NCBI GenBank assembly: GCA_017619795.1
Contig: JAFZRP010000104.1
Span: forward strand, 85,284-149,283
Source: Treponema sp.
GTDB lineage: Bacteria > Spirochaetota > Spirochaetia > Treponematales > Treponemataceae
Reading direction: 5' to 3'
Length of the DNA: 64,000 nucleotides
The notes below the pieces were generated by a model, which saw nothing but the letters and a program-made list of their open reading frames with translations, was not told where the DNA came from and made no database searches. Positions 26,085 to 35,160 of the stretch are shown piece after piece; position 1 is the stretch's first letter; every line of letters starts with the position of its first letter. The position numbers and the translations under genes are program-made.

Positions 26085-27380
26085 ATGAATACAGCAGTCA
26101 GTTCTTTTTTAAACAGACACAATTTTGTAAATCATGCAGATGTACTTACCATTGCACAGGCAATTCTTGACGATATGCACAGAGGCCTTAAATCTGGTGG
26201 AAAGGACTCTGATGAAGATATGATAAAAACTTATTGTAATCCGCCGGAAACTTCCGCAAAGGGAAAATCGGTAATTGTTATAGATGCAGGTGGAACTAAT
26301 TTCCGTTCCTGCCTTGTTTCGTTTGATGAAAATGGAACTCCATCAATCTCTGAGATGGAAAAAACAAAGATGCCTGGAATTGAAAAGGAGCTGAATAAAA
26401 AAGACTTTTTTGAACAGATTGCAATTAACCTTGAACATCTGAAAAATAAATCTGACAGAATCGGCTTCTGCTTTTCTTATCCTATGGAGATTCAGGAAAA
26501 CGGAGACGGTATACTGCTCGGTTTTTCAAAGGAAGTAAAGGCTCCTGAGGTTGTTGGAAGTAAGGTAGGCGAGGAGCTTAAAAAAGCTCTTTCTGCACGC
26601 GGCTGGAATACAATCAAACGCATTACGCTCTGCAACGATACTGTCGCCGCGCTGCTTGCAGGTGCTGCCTGTGCCGGTTCCGGAAGCAATTATTCTTCAT
26701 ATATCGGCTACATTTTAGGAACCGGAATGAATGCCGCTTATATTCAGCCGGAGTGCTCATGCTGCGGAATCAAAAAACAGATTATTGTATGTGAGTCAGG
26801 CAAGGTAAAGGACGTTAATCGTTCTGATTTTGACATTGAGTTTGATAAAACAACTGTACGACCAGGCACCTTCTATATGGAAAAGCTTTGTTCTGGTGCT
26901 TATCTTGGCCCGGTTTCTCACATTGCAATGCAGACTGCCGCAAAAGAAAAGCTTTTCTCTGAAAAATTAAATGAAGCACTGTTAAAAATCCCGTCTCTTA
27001 CACTTATAGAAATGGACGGCTTCCTGCACGCTCCATACAGCACAAATAATCCTGTTGGAAAAGCTGCTGCTGAATATGGAAATGAAGAAGATTACGACAG
27101 ACTTTATCAGCTGTTTGATGCAATTGTAGAACGTTCCGCAAGATATTCAGCCGCTATTCTTGCCGCTTGTTCTATACAGACCGGCGAAGGAAAAAATGCT
27201 TCAAGACCAATTAGCATTCTTTGTAACGGTTCAACCTTCTATAAAACTCATCTTATTAAAGAACGCGTTTGCGGTTATCTTGATGAAGTTTTAACAAATA
27301 AGCTTGGTATTTACTGGGAAATTGTTTCCTGCGATAACGATATTACGCTTGGAGCCGCTATTTCAGGATTAATTGATTGA
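26085..27380 (+). CDS. Hexokinase
   Basis: 431-residue hexokinase of the eukaryote-like family also present in T. pallidum. It phosphorylates hexoses with ATP to feed glycolysis. Phosphate-1 motif VIDAGGTNFRSCLV lies near residues 65-78, the sugar/phosphate region GFCFSYPMEI near 127, CNDTVAALLAG near 184, the adenosine motif ILGTGMNAAYI near 210, and GSTFYKTHL near 385. Length is about that of the T. pallidum enzyme. It has its own promoter and a 5' hairpin; flbB follows behind a separate promoter. Confidence 0.92.
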   Translation: MNTAVSSFLNRHNFVNHADVLTIAQAILDDMHRGLKSGGKDSDEDMIKTYCNPPETSAKGKSVIVIDAGGTNFRSCLVSFDENGTPSISEMEKTKMPGIEKELNKKDFFEQIAINLEHLKNKSDRIGFCFSYPMEIQENGDGILLGFSKEVKAPEVVGSKVGEELKKALSARGWNTIKRITLCNDTVAALLAGAACAGSGSNYSSYIGYILGTGMNAAYIQPECSCCGIKKQIIVCESGKVKDVNRSDFDIEFDKTTVRPGTFYMEKLCSGAYLGPVSHIAMQTAAKEKLFSEKLNEALLKIPSLTLIEMDGFLHAPYSTNNPVGKAAAEYGNEEDYDRLYQLFDAIVERSARYSAAILAACSIQTGEGKNASRPISILCNGSTFYKTHLIKERVCGYLDEVLTNKLGIYWEIVSCDNDITLGAAISGLID

Positions 27381-27383
27381 AAG

Positions 27384-27412
27384 TTGATAGACTGAAAATT
27401 GTGTGTTATAAT
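27384..27412 (+). promoter_or_regulatory. flbB operon promoter
   Basis: TTGATA at 27384-27389, 17-base spacer, TATAAT at 27407-27412. A sigma-70-type promoter for the hook gene block, beginning just after the hexokinase stop. Confidence 0.75.
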
Positions 27413-27443
27413 TTTCTATATATTGCAATAAGTTGAGGGGAAA

Positions 27444-28067
27444 ATGGCAGCCAAAAACTTCGGAAAATCTTTTGTTCTCATACTGATTATATTAATTCTT
27501 GTTGCCGGCGGACTTTTGTGGTTCGATTATCTTGGAATTGTACACGTAAAGTCAGTTTTCTCTCCGGTTTATAAGCTTCTTGGAAAAGAACCTCAAACTT
27601 CTGTTACATCAACACAATCAGAGCCTCTTACTGCAAATCTTGACCAGGACAGACTGAATAAACAGCTTGAAGCAATAGATATCCGCATGGAAGAGCTTGA
27701 TAAGCGCGAAACAGACCTTGAAGAATCCGAAAAACAGAATGCTCAGATAGCTGCCGAGCTTGCAGAGCGTGAAAAAAATCAGGAAGAAAGAGAAAAAACA
27801 TTTAACTTGACCGTAAAAAAATACGATGATAAAGAAGTAAACATTGAACAGATTGCCAATAATCTGAACGGTATGAGACCGGAAGCTGCAGTAGGCATTT
27901 TAGTTGCGATGGATGATCAGATTGTAATTGACGTTCTTCGCAAGGTTGAGGAAATGGCTGCTGAAAACGGTTCTATGTCAATGGTTTCTTACTGGTTATC
28001 TTTAATGCCATCTGACCGGGCTGCAGAAATACAGCGGAAGATGCTGAGTAAACCAGAGAGCCTTTAG
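27444..28067 (+). CDS. flbB: Periplasmic flagellar collar protein FlbB
   Basis: 207 residues: one membrane helix (about 8-28), a long charged coiled coil (about 65-125, rich in Glu/Lys), and a C-terminal MgtE_N-like helical domain (about 128-207, NGMRPEAAVGILVAMDD...VIDVLRKVEEM). This is the arrangement of spirochaete FlbB, in Borrelia a base component of the collar surrounding the periplasmic motor. It sits directly upstream of fliK, as in other spirochaete flagellar operons, but the usual upstream fliHIJ genes are not here; hexokinase is instead. Ribosome-binding site GAGGGG. Confidence 0.85.
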   Translation: MAAKNFGKSFVLILIILILVAGGLLWFDYLGIVHVKSVFSPVYKLLGKEPQTSVTSTQSEPLTANLDQDRLNKQLEAIDIRMEELDKRETDLEESEKQNAQIAAELAEREKNQEEREKTFNLTVKKYDDKEVNIEQIANNLNGMRPEAAVGILVAMDDQIVIDVLRKVEEMAAENGSMSMVSYWLSLMPSDRAAEIQRKMLSKPESL

Positions 28068-28078
28068 AAGCGTTCAAA

Positions 28079-28124
28079 TGGCAGTCCTTCAATTTGTTTA
28101 TGTACTTAAACTGAAGGAGTGCCA
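28079..28124 (+). promoter_or_regulatory. Hairpin sequestering the fliK ribosome-binding site
   Basis: TGGCA-G-TCCTTCA (28079-28091) pairs with TGAAGGA-G-TGCCA (28112-28124): 12 pairs interrupted by one G-G mismatch, loop of 20. The 3' arm contains AAGGAG (28114-28119), the only ribosome-binding site for the TTG start of fliK at 28127. The start codon lies two bases beyond the stem. Confidence 0.75.
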
Positions 28125-28126
28125 AA

Positions 28127-29632
28127 TTGACGGCAATTGCAGATATCATCGTAAATCCTTCTGCTGGACAAAAGCAGGAATTACAAGTATCTCAGAATCT
28201 TAATTTATTTAACCAGAACTCCTCAAATGTCATCTCTTTTGCACAGATGCTTGAAAGCAATCGCGCTGCAAACAGTTACGATTCTACTTTTGCTTCCCAG
28301 ACTTCTTGTGAAAACTCTTCTGTAAATTATGCAAACGAAGCCTCTGAAACAAGAACAGATTCAGCTAAAGAAACAAACTCTGTAAAAAAGAATGATGAAA
28401 CAAAAAGTGCAGACAAAAACGAAGCTGTAAAAAACAGCGAAAAGACTTCTGAAAAGGCTGAAACAAAAGCTGAAAAAACGTCTGATGAAAATGAAAAGAC
28501 CGAAAAAACTGGGAATGCTGAGAAATCAGAAAAGGGTGAAAAGCTTTCGGTTAATCAAAAGGACGATCTGAAAAAAACAGGTACAGGAAAATCAGCTGAT
28601 AAAACAGATCTTCGTAAAAAACTTGAAACTGCACAAAAAACTGGTTCAAAAAATAACGTTTCACAAAGTCTTGAAGAAGATTACAACAGATTAAGCCGAA
28701 TTATAGGTGAATATCAGAATGACTTTGAGAAAACCGCAAAGAACCTTGTAAAATCTGGTTCAAAAAATGAAGCTTCTGACGTGCAGGACGAGCTGCTTGT
28801 ACAGAATCTTACAGCTGATGAAAACATCAACTTAGAAACACTTAATAAAACGGCTAACCTCGCTTCAAAACAAAATACACGCTTTGCAGCAGAGCTTGAA
28901 GACGAAAATAGTGTTGATTCAAAGAAGGGAAAAATCTCTAAGCTTGATAAAGATGGAAAAATCCTTGTAAAGGATTTGCGTTCTGCTGAGAACCTGGAGA
29001 AATCTGACAAAGATTTACAGGCTAAGCTTAAGAGCAGCGATAAAAATGCGGTTACTCTTGAATTAAACGACAAAAACAACGCTACCATAACAATGGAGCT
29101 TGCCAGTCAGAATGCAGAAAACAATATCCTTTCGTTGAATAATCAGTCTGCAGCTGGAGACAACTCTAACTTCCATGCAATGCTTTCAAATCAGATACAG
29201 CAGAATGCTCCTGAGTTTGTAAAAGCCGGAAGCATAATCTTAAAGGATAACAAGCAGGGAACAATAAATCTTGTACTTCATCCTGATGATTTAGGAAGCG
29301 TTAAAATTCACCTTTCTCTTGACGGAAAGACAATCAGTGCAAACATCACTGTAAATACAAAGGAAGCTCTTGAAGTATTCAAGGATAATGCACATACCTT
29401 GCGCGAAGCTTTTGCTCAGAATGGTTTTGATACTTCTAACTTTGATGTTTCTTACAACAATCCAAACGGCAATTCTAACGGCCAGCAGGAGTATGGAAAT
29501 CTATTCGACAATAATGAGTACATAGCAAAGAGAGCTTACGAGGATTTTGGTGATACTGAAGTAAACGGCTTTATCCAGAATGAAGATTTTTTTGAAAAAT
29601 ATTCTGAATATTCCGTAAACATCGTTGCATAA
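28127..29632 (+). CDS. fliK: Flagellar hook-length control protein FliK
   Basis: 501 residues with the FliK layout. A long polar N-terminal part of very low complexity (Lys/Glu/Ser/Thr-rich, about residues 60-320) acts as the ruler. A C-terminal Flg_hook domain (about 350-450) carries QGTINLVLHPDDLGSVKIHL and VFKDNAHTLREAF, which signals the export switch. Starts with TTG at 28127, the only start with a fitting AAGGAG; this site is buried in a hairpin. Lies between flbB and flgD as in other spirochaetes, where it is sometimes called flbC. Confidence 0.85.
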   Translation: MTAIADIIVNPSAGQKQELQVSQNLNLFNQNSSNVISFAQMLESNRAANSYDSTFASQTSCENSSVNYANEASETRTDSAKETNSVKKNDETKSADKNEAVKNSEKTSEKAETKAEKTSDENEKTEKTGNAEKSEKGEKLSVNQKDDLKKTGTGKSADKTDLRKKLETAQKTGSKNNVSQSLEEDYNRLSRIIGEYQNDFEKTAKNLVKSGSKNEASDVQDELLVQNLTADENINLETLNKTANLASKQNTRFAAELEDENSVDSKKGKISKLDKDGKILVKDLRSAENLEKSDKDLQAKLKSSDKNAVTLELNDKNNATITMELASQNAENNILSLNNQSAAGDNSNFHAMLSNQIQQNAPEFVKAGSIILKDNKQGTINLVLHPDDLGSVKIHLSLDGKTISANITVNTKEALEVFKDNAHTLREAFAQNGFDTSNFDVSYNNPNGNSNGQQEYGNLFDNNEYIAKRAYEDFGDTEVNGFIQNEDFFEKYSEYSVNIVA

Positions 29633-29717
29633 AATGACGATATAAAAGATGGTATACGACTAATTTTATGTGTCGTATTATTAAAATTATAGAAAACAAT
29701 TGTGTAGAGGAGAAATG

Positions 29718-30179
29718 ATGGAACTGCTTAACACACAAATGGGCATAAACACTCAGATGAGTGCTGCTGAAAAGAGTGCGGTAGATAATGCTGTAAACTA
29801 TTTCAACAAAGCAAATGCCCAGAACGGAAGAGAATCAAGCCATTCACTTGGTAAAGATGACTTCCTTAAACTTCTGGTAACTCAGTTACAGAACCAGGAT
29901 CCAACCAGTCCTATGGAGAACACTGAGTTTATTTCGCAAATGGCTCAATTTTCATCACTTGAACAGATGACAAATATGAGCAATTCCTTTGGAAAACTTG
30001 CTTCTTATATTACTTCTTCAGAAGCAGCTTCAACCTTGGGAAAAAGAGTTGAATTGAATATTGGAGATACAACCACAATGGGAATGGTGGATGGAATTAC
30101 ACGAGGGGAAAATCCACAGATTCTTGTAAACGGTATGTATTATACTATGGATAAAATTGCAGCAGTTTATGCTGAGTAA
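29718..30179 (+). CDS. flgD: Flagellar hook capping protein FlgD
   Basis: 153-residue FlgD, the scaffold cap needed for hook assembly and discarded afterwards. Its hallmark N-terminal part is [21 protein letters not shown]...[14 protein letters not shown] (about residues 40-85). It is short: the C-terminal Tudor/FnIII-like hook region of enterobacterial FlgD (about 230 residues) is reduced to about 55 residues, as in other spirochaetes. ATG 29718 has GAGGAG five bases upstream; the in-frame TTG 29700 is unlikely. Confidence 0.92.
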   Translation: MELLNTQMGINTQMSAAEKSAVDNAVNYFNKANAQNGRESSHSLGKDDFLKLLVTQLQNQDPTSPMENTEFISQMAQFSSLEQMTNMSNSFGKLASYITSSEAASTLGKRVELNIGDTTTMGMVDGITRGENPQILVNGMYYTMDKIAAVYAE

Positions 30180-30195
30180 AAGGCGGTAAAAGTAT

Positions 30196-31587
30196 ATGAT
30201 GAGATCACTTTATTCTGGTGTTTCTGGACTTCAGAATCATCAGACAAGAATGGACGTAATTGGTAACAACATTTCAAACGTAAACACTAACGGTTTTAAA
30301 AGAGGCCGCGTTACTTTCCAGGATATGATTTCACAGCAGATGACTGGAGCTGCAAAACCAACAGACGAGCTTGGTGGTGTAAACCCTAAGGAAGTTGGTC
30401 TTGGTATGACAGTTGCTGCTATTGATAATATCTTTACACAAGGTAATCTTCAGTCAACTGGTGTTTCTACTGACCTTGCTATTAAAGGTAACGGTTTCTT
30501 TATTTTGAAAGATGGTGAAGAATCTTTTTATACAAGAAACGGTGCTTTCAGTTTGGATAGCGAAGGAACCCTCGTAAACCCTGCTAACGGTATGAGAGTA
30601 CAGGGATGGATGGCAGAAGAAGTAAACGGTCAGATGATTGTTAAGACTGCTGCTACACCTGAAGACATTACAATTCCTGTAGGTTCAAAGGATCCTGCAA
30701 GAGCTACAACTAATGTAAACTTCTCTTGTAACCTTGATAAAAACACACCTGTAATCCGTGAGGGTGCAAGCCTTGATGATATTGAAAAAGGCACCTGGGG
30801 AACAGAACAGGTTATTTATGATACATACGGAAACGAGCACAAGCTTTCTGTTTCTTTTACACGTGTTCCAGATGAGCCAAATATGTGGCAGGCTGTTGTA
30901 AATGTTGATGAAGAAAACGGTGACTTTACACAGACACGAATCGGACTTGGAACAACAGATGGTGAACAGAATACATTCTATGTTTCTTTCGACAACATGG
31001 GTGCTTTACAGTACGTTACAGACAGTGCCGGAAACGTTTCTAACACAGAAGGTGAAATTGTAATTCAGGCTTCTTATACAGTTCCAGATTCAAATGCTGA
31101 TGGAGAAGGAAATCCACATCGACAGACCTTCAACATCAACCTTGGTACAGTTGGAAGCTGGAAAAACACAATTACACAGTCAGCACAGAAGAGTACAACA
31201 AAAGCTTTCTACCAGGATGGATACACAATGGGTTATCTTGATAACTTTAAGATTGACTCAAACGGTATAATCACTGGAGTTTATACAAACGGTACAACAA
31301 GAACAATCGCACAGGTTGCACTTGCTACATTCACAAATGATCGTGGTCTTGAAAAAGCCGGCGACAATACTTACGTTGAATCAAACAACAGTGGTATGGC
31401 AAGAATTGGTGAATCAGGAATTGCAGGAAGAGGCTCACTCATGGCAGGAGCTTTGGAAATGTCAAACGTTGACTTGTCTGAACAGCTTACAGACATGATT
31501 GTAACACAGCGTGGTTTCCAGTCTAATGCAAAGACAATTCAGACTGCCGATACATTGCTTGAAACAGTATTATCACTTAAGCGATAA
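30196..31587 (+). CDS. flgE: Flagellar hook protein FlgE
   Basis: 463-residue hook protein. The N-terminus ([32 protein letters not shown]) and C-terminus ([20 protein letters not shown]) are the conserved rod/hook helices. Lys165, Cys178 and Asn179 are all present in [17 protein letters not shown]. These are the residues that in T. denticola FlgE form and support the lysinoalanine cross-link that welds hook subunits together. Starts with two ATGs; numbering from the first gives exactly 165/178. AGGCGG lies upstream. Last gene of the flbB block, ended by a strong terminator. Confidence 0.97.
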   Translation: MMRSLYSGVSGLQNHQTRMDVIGNNISNVNTNGFKRGRVTFQDMISQQMTGAAKPTDELGGVNPKEVGLGMTVAAIDNIFTQGNLQSTGVSTDLAIKGNGFFILKDGEESFYTRNGAFSLDSEGTLVNPANGMRVQGWMAEEVNGQMIVKTAATPEDITIPVGSKDPARATTNVNFSCNLDKNTPVIREGASLDDIEKGTWGTEQVIYDTYGNEHKLSVSFTRVPDEPNMWQAVVNVDEENGDFTQTRIGLGTTDGEQNTFYVSFDNMGALQYVTDSAGNVSNTEGEIVIQASYTVPDSNADGEGNPHRQTFNINLGTVGSWKNTITQSAQKSTTKAFYQDGYTMGYLDNFKIDSNGIITGVYTNGTTRTIAQVALATFTNDRGLEKAGDNTYVESNNSGMARIGESGIAGRGSLMAGALEMSNVDLSEQLTDMIVTQRGFQSNAKTIQTADTLLETVLSLKR

Positions 31588-31606
31588 TAAATAATTAGTA
31601 ATTCTT

Positions 31607-31645
31607 GCCCCCTGGACAATCCATCAGTCCAGGGGGCTTTTTTTT
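31607..31645 (+). terminator. Strong terminator after flgE
   Basis: GCCCCCTGGAC (31607-31617) pairs perfectly with GTCCAGGGGGC (31627-31637), loop of nine, followed by eight T. Confidence 0.97.
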
Positions 31646-31647
31646 GC

Positions 31648-31676
31648 TTGCTCCAATTTTAAACACGCTTTATAAT
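31648..31676 (+). promoter_or_regulatory. Promoter of the ankyrin gene
   Basis: TTGCTC at 31648-31653, 17-base spacer, TATAAT at 31671-31676, six bases before the ATG. The predicted start of transcription coincides with the start codon. Confidence 0.7.
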
Positions 31677-31682
31677 TGCAAT

Positions 31683-32594
31683 ATGGATATTTTAGTACTC
31701 TCAGATAATAAGAAATTTATAGAAGAATTACGTGAAACAATAAAATCGCTTGATAAAACGAAGACCACAAAGCTTTATATTTCAGATTTTGCTCATGAAA
31801 ATATTATTAAAATAAAAAAATATTTTGATTCTGCTTGTACGTGTATTGTTTTTTCTACCAGTGCTGCAGAAAAGCTTACTAAGCAGAAGATATGTGATTT
31901 GGCTTTTGTAAGCGGAGTTTTAAGTACAAAGAAAGTACAGATTATTTCGAATATCGATTTGCTTTCGGAATTTTATGCTAACAAGAAGCTTTTAAATCTT
32001 GTTCAAAGTAAAGATGATATTCTGAATTATATCACTAAAAAATATAAAACTCTTCTTAAGCAGGATATAATAAACACTGCAAAGAAAAGCCTGTTTGCTA
32101 AAGGCATTCCTTTTACAGCTGACTGCTTTGCTTCTTCAATTGCAAAAAATAAAACAGAGCTCTGTAATCTTTTTATAAGTGCAGGAATAGATATTGATTC
32201 ACGCGATGAGCTTGGAACTCCAATGCTGAATGTTGCTGTTCGGAATGATAATGAAGAGCTTACAAAAATGCTGCTTGACTGTGGTGCCGATATAAATGCT
32301 GTTTCAAATGACCGCGGATATACTGCCGTTATGGATGCAGTATGGAAGGGCAACAAGGATATTACAAAGCTTCTTATAGAAAGAGGCGCCGAGCTTAATA
32401 CAATCAGTAAGGAAGGGCAGTCTAACCTTGTTCTTGCGGTTGGAGCAAACAATGAAGCAATCTGTAAGCTGCTTGCAGAAAATGGCGCAGATCCTGACAT
32501 TAAAGACCAGATGGGAATGTCTGCATTTAATTATGCTACCTTATTTAAAAAGGTAAAAATTCTGGAGATTTTAAAGCCTTACCATAAGGAATAG
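31683..32594 (+). CDS. Ankyrin-repeat protein
   Basis: 303 residues, no signal peptide, so cytoplasmic. Residues about 1-150 form a domain of alternating strands and helices that looks response-regulator-like in outline (MDILVLSDNKKFIEELRETI) but has no clear acceptor site. Residues about 155-300 hold four to five ankyrin repeats (NKTELCNLFISAGIDIDSR, NEELTKMLLDCGADINAV, NKDITKLLIERGAELNTI, NEAICKLLAENGADPDI). Ankyrin repeats bind proteins; the partner is unknown. ATG 31683 is preferred; a longer in-frame start at 31605 would run through the flgE terminator. No ribosome-binding site; likely leaderless. Confidence 0.8.
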   Translation: MDILVLSDNKKFIEELRETIKSLDKTKTTKLYISDFAHENIIKIKKYFDSACTCIVFSTSAAEKLTKQKICDLAFVSGVLSTKKVQIISNIDLLSEFYANKKLLNLVQSKDDILNYITKKYKTLLKQDIINTAKKSLFAKGIPFTADCFASSIAKNKTELCNLFISAGIDIDSRDELGTPMLNVAVRNDNEELTKMLLDCGADINAVSNDRGYTAVMDAVWKGNKDITKLLIERGAELNTISKEGQSNLVLAVGANNEAICKLLAENGADPDIKDQMGMSAFNYATLFKKVKILEILKPYHKE

Positions 32595-32651
32595 AGCTGA
32601 GAAAATTGCTCATTTTTCATATATTTTTTCTGGAAAATTAGGTTTGTTCTA

Positions 32652-32680
32652 TTGACACAAATCGCTGTTTAATATATATT
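32652..32680 (+). promoter_or_regulatory. tRNA-Phe promoter
   Basis: TTGACA at 32652-32657, 17-base spacer, TATATT at 32675-32680. Confidence 0.8.
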
Positions 32681-32691
32681 AGACATCACAC

Positions 32692-32764
32692 GCCGCTGTA
32701 GCTCAGTTGGTAGAGCAATGGACTGAAAATCCATGTGTCGTTGGTCCGATTCCAACCGGTGGCA
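32692..32764 (+). tRNA. tRNA-Phe (anticodon GAA)
   Basis: Acceptor GCCGCTG pairs with CGGTGGC (two wobbles), discriminator A. D-arm GTAGCTCAGTTGGTAGAGC is canonical. Anticodon loop CTGAAAA between TGGA and TCCA gives GAA. T-arm GTTGG/CCAAC has loop TCCGATT. CCA is not encoded. Confidence 0.96.
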
Positions 32765-32798
32765 AAGACTGATTCAAACGAATCAGTCTTTTTTTTTG
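32765..32798 (+). terminator. Intrinsic terminator of tRNA-Phe
   Basis: AAGACTGATTC (32765-32775) pairs perfectly with GAATCAGTCTT (32780-32790), loop AAAC, then seven T. Confidence 0.95.
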
Positions 32799-32838
32799 TT
32801 TAAAAAAATCGGATTATGAGATAAAATTAATTATCCTT

Positions 32839-35160
32839 ATGAAGCTTCTTTTTATAATTGGTTTAGTTTTTCTCTCAATTCTCATCTTATTTTGTATAAT
32901 CTATTCTACGAAAAATACCGGAAAAGTTGCTAAAAAAGTTGGAAACCTGCTTTTATTTGGTTTAATCACAATCATCAATTATACAATGACAATTGTTATA
33001 AGCCGCAAAGCGATTGCCGATTTATTCCAAACCTTATACTTCATAGATCTTGACTGGGTTTTATATTATTTAATGGTTTTCTGTATAGAGTTTACAGAGC
33101 AAAAGAAGTTTGAATTTAACAGGAGCAGGCGGGCACGAATCTCAACTTATATTCGAATGCTTTGTATTCTTGATTCAATTTCCCTTATTCTAAATCCTTT
33201 TTTTAATCACGCCTTTGACAGCTTCTGGACTTATTATGAAAAGGGCGGCTTTAATTATCTGCAGTTTAATTTTAAGATTCCATATTATATTCATCTTGAT
33301 ATCTGCTATATAATTGTTGCATACATTATCATCATTCTTGTTGCTTCTGTAGTAAAAAAGCAGCGTATTTACAAAAACGATTACATAGTTATTTTAAGTG
33401 CATTTCTCGCCATCATCGTAATAAACCTCCTGTTTATGATGATGCACTGGGTCCTTGACTATTCAGTTTTAGTGTATGGTGTTCTTGCCGTTTTTATCTG
33501 TTATTACCTGCATTCCATTCATTACAAGAGCCTGAAGCTCATGCACAAAACTTATTTTGAAAGTTTGAATAGTGCGGTTTTCTGTTTTGATTATAGAAAG
33601 AAATGCATTTATAAAAATAAAAAAGCAATGGAGATACTCAACGACAATAAAAATATAGATAGAATTGCAGAAGAGTATCTTGGCATTCCTGCGATTAGTG
33701 ATATGGATGACAAGCAGGAGTTTGTTTCTTTTGAAGATATAATAATTATAAATAATGAGCAGCATCATTTTTCGGTTGAATATAAAAAGCTCCGGGATTC
33801 AAAGGGAATTGAGGTCGGTGGATATTTACAGTTTACAGATCTTACAGCTGAAGTTGAAGCGGAAAAAAAAGACAGGCTTCGTTCAACACACGATACACTA
33901 ACTGGTCTTTTCAATAAAAACGGTTTCTTCCAGCGTGCAAAGGAAATTATAGAAAGTAATCCTCATACGCCGCGTTATATGGTTGCTACTAATATAGAAA
34001 ACTTTAAGTTTATAAACGATGTTTTCGGTTCAGAGCTTGGAGACAAGATCCTTATTGAGCAGGCAAAAATGCTTTCGCTTGCGCGATACAAGGATTGTAT
34101 TGTCGGCCGTATTTCTTCAGACAGATTTGGTATTCTTATAAATAAGCAGGATTTTAAAATGAATCTTGCAGAAGAGAATACACAGAAAATCTCTCATCTT
34201 ACAAAGAGCCTTAATTATTCAATGAAGATTCATATTGGTGTGTACGAGATTTCTAATAATTCAGAAGACGTACAGATGATGTATGATAAGGCCCTTATGG
34301 CAATAGAAATGCGTTCTCCTAATTATGATAAAAAAGTTACGTTCTATGACACAATGATTATGGACTTAAAGCTTTTGGAACGCAATATTCTTAATGATTT
34401 TAATGAAGCAATTCAGACGAATCAGTTTGAGGTTGATTTACAGCCTATTTTTGATTCCAAGGTAAATTGTGTTTCGGCAGAAGCCCTTACAAGATGGTAT
34501 CATCCGTTGAGGGGAATTATTTATCCTTCAGAGTTTATTCCTATTCTGGAAAAGGCCGGTTATATTACACAGCTTGATTTATTCATTTGGGAAAGGGCAA
34601 TTTCTTTAATAAAGCAATGGCGAATAAAGGGCTTTGAAAATGCATCTCTTTCCGTAAATATTTCTCCAAAGGATTTTTATCTTACAAATATTTATGAACA
34701 GCTTACAAGACTTGTAGAAAAATACAGAATCCCGCCGCAGAGCCTTATGCTTGAAATCTCTGAGGACGCAATTGTAAATCACGAAAAGAATATTATTGAG
34801 ACAATGCAAAAGCTAAAGGAATATGGCTTTAAGATTGAGATAGATAATTTTGGTCGTGGTAATTCCTGTCTTAACATTATCAGCGAAATTAAACCTGATT
34901 TTATAAAAATTGACATAAACGCCCTGAATATAAATGACTACTACAACAGAACTTCAATCCTGCTTGAAAGCATTATATCTCTTTCAAGAAAGCTTGGCAT
35001 TGGAGTTACGGTTGCACGAGTAGAAACTACAAAAGAACTGGAGCTTCTTGGTAAGCTAAAATGCGACTACTTCCAGGGATTTTATTTTGCAAAGCCTTTC
35101 AAATACGAAGATTTTGATGTGACAAAATATTTTGTAAGAAAGTTTTGGGAGGAAGAATGA
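32839..35160 (+). CDS. Membrane protein with PAS-like, degenerate GGDEF and EAL domains
   Basis: 773 residues. The first about 230 are seven membrane helices, resembling the 7TM sensor found before some histidine kinases. A PAS-like segment follows (about 235-340). The GGDEF domain (about 345-505) has SSDRF in place of GGDEF, so it should not make c-di-GMP. The EAL domain (about 520-765) keeps AEALTRW, SVNIS and the QGFYFAKPF end, but DDFG is DNFG and AEGVET is replaced by VARVET, so phosphodiesterase activity is doubtful. It could bind c-di-GMP or GTP as an effector. The gene has no clear ribosome-binding site. It overlaps the next, paralogous gene by four bases (ATGA). Confidence 0.85.
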   Translation: MKLLFIIGLVFLSILILFCIIYSTKNTGKVAKKVGNLLLFGLITIINYTMTIVISRKAIADLFQTLYFIDLDWVLYYLMVFCIEFTEQKKFEFNRSRRARISTYIRMLCILDSISLILNPFFNHAFDSFWTYYEKGGFNYLQFNFKIPYYIHLDICYIIVAYIIIILVASVVKKQRIYKNDYIVILSAFLAIIVINLLFMMMHWVLDYSVLVYGVLAVFICYYLHSIHYKSLKLMHKTYFESLNSAVFCFDYRKKCIYKNKKAMEILNDNKNIDRIAEEYLGIPAISDMDDKQEFVSFEDIIIINNEQHHFSVEYKKLRDSKGIEVGGYLQFTDLTAEVEAEKKDRLRSTHDTLTGLFNKNGFFQRAKEIIESNPHTPRYMVATNIENFKFINDVFGSELGDKILIEQAKMLSLARYKDCIVGRISSDRFGILINKQDFKMNLAEENTQKISHLTKSLNYSMKIHIGVYEISNNSEDVQMMYDKALMAIEMRSPNYDKKVTFYDTMIMDLKLLERNILNDFNEAIQTNQFEVDLQPIFDSKVNCVSAEALTRWYHPLRGIIYPSEFIPILEKAGYITQLDLFIWERAISLIKQWRIKGFENASLSVNISPKDFYLTNIYEQLTRLVEKYRIPPQSLMLEISEDAIVNHEKNIIETMQKLKEYGFKIEIDNFGRGNSCLNIISEIKPDFIKIDINALNINDYYNRTSILLESIISLSRKLGIGVTVARVETTKELELLGKLKCDYFQGFYFAKPFKYEDFDVTKYFVRKFWEEE

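Noticed and set aside
31605..31682. A longer start for the ankyrin protein at 31605
   Set aside because: The extra codons cross the flgE terminator and the ankyrin promoter; the ATG at 31683 fits the promoter position.
32799..32838. A c-di-GMP riboswitch before the first GGDEF/EAL gene
   Set aside because: Only about 40 bases lie between the tRNA-Phe terminator and the ATG, too short for the aptamer, and no aptamer motif is seen.
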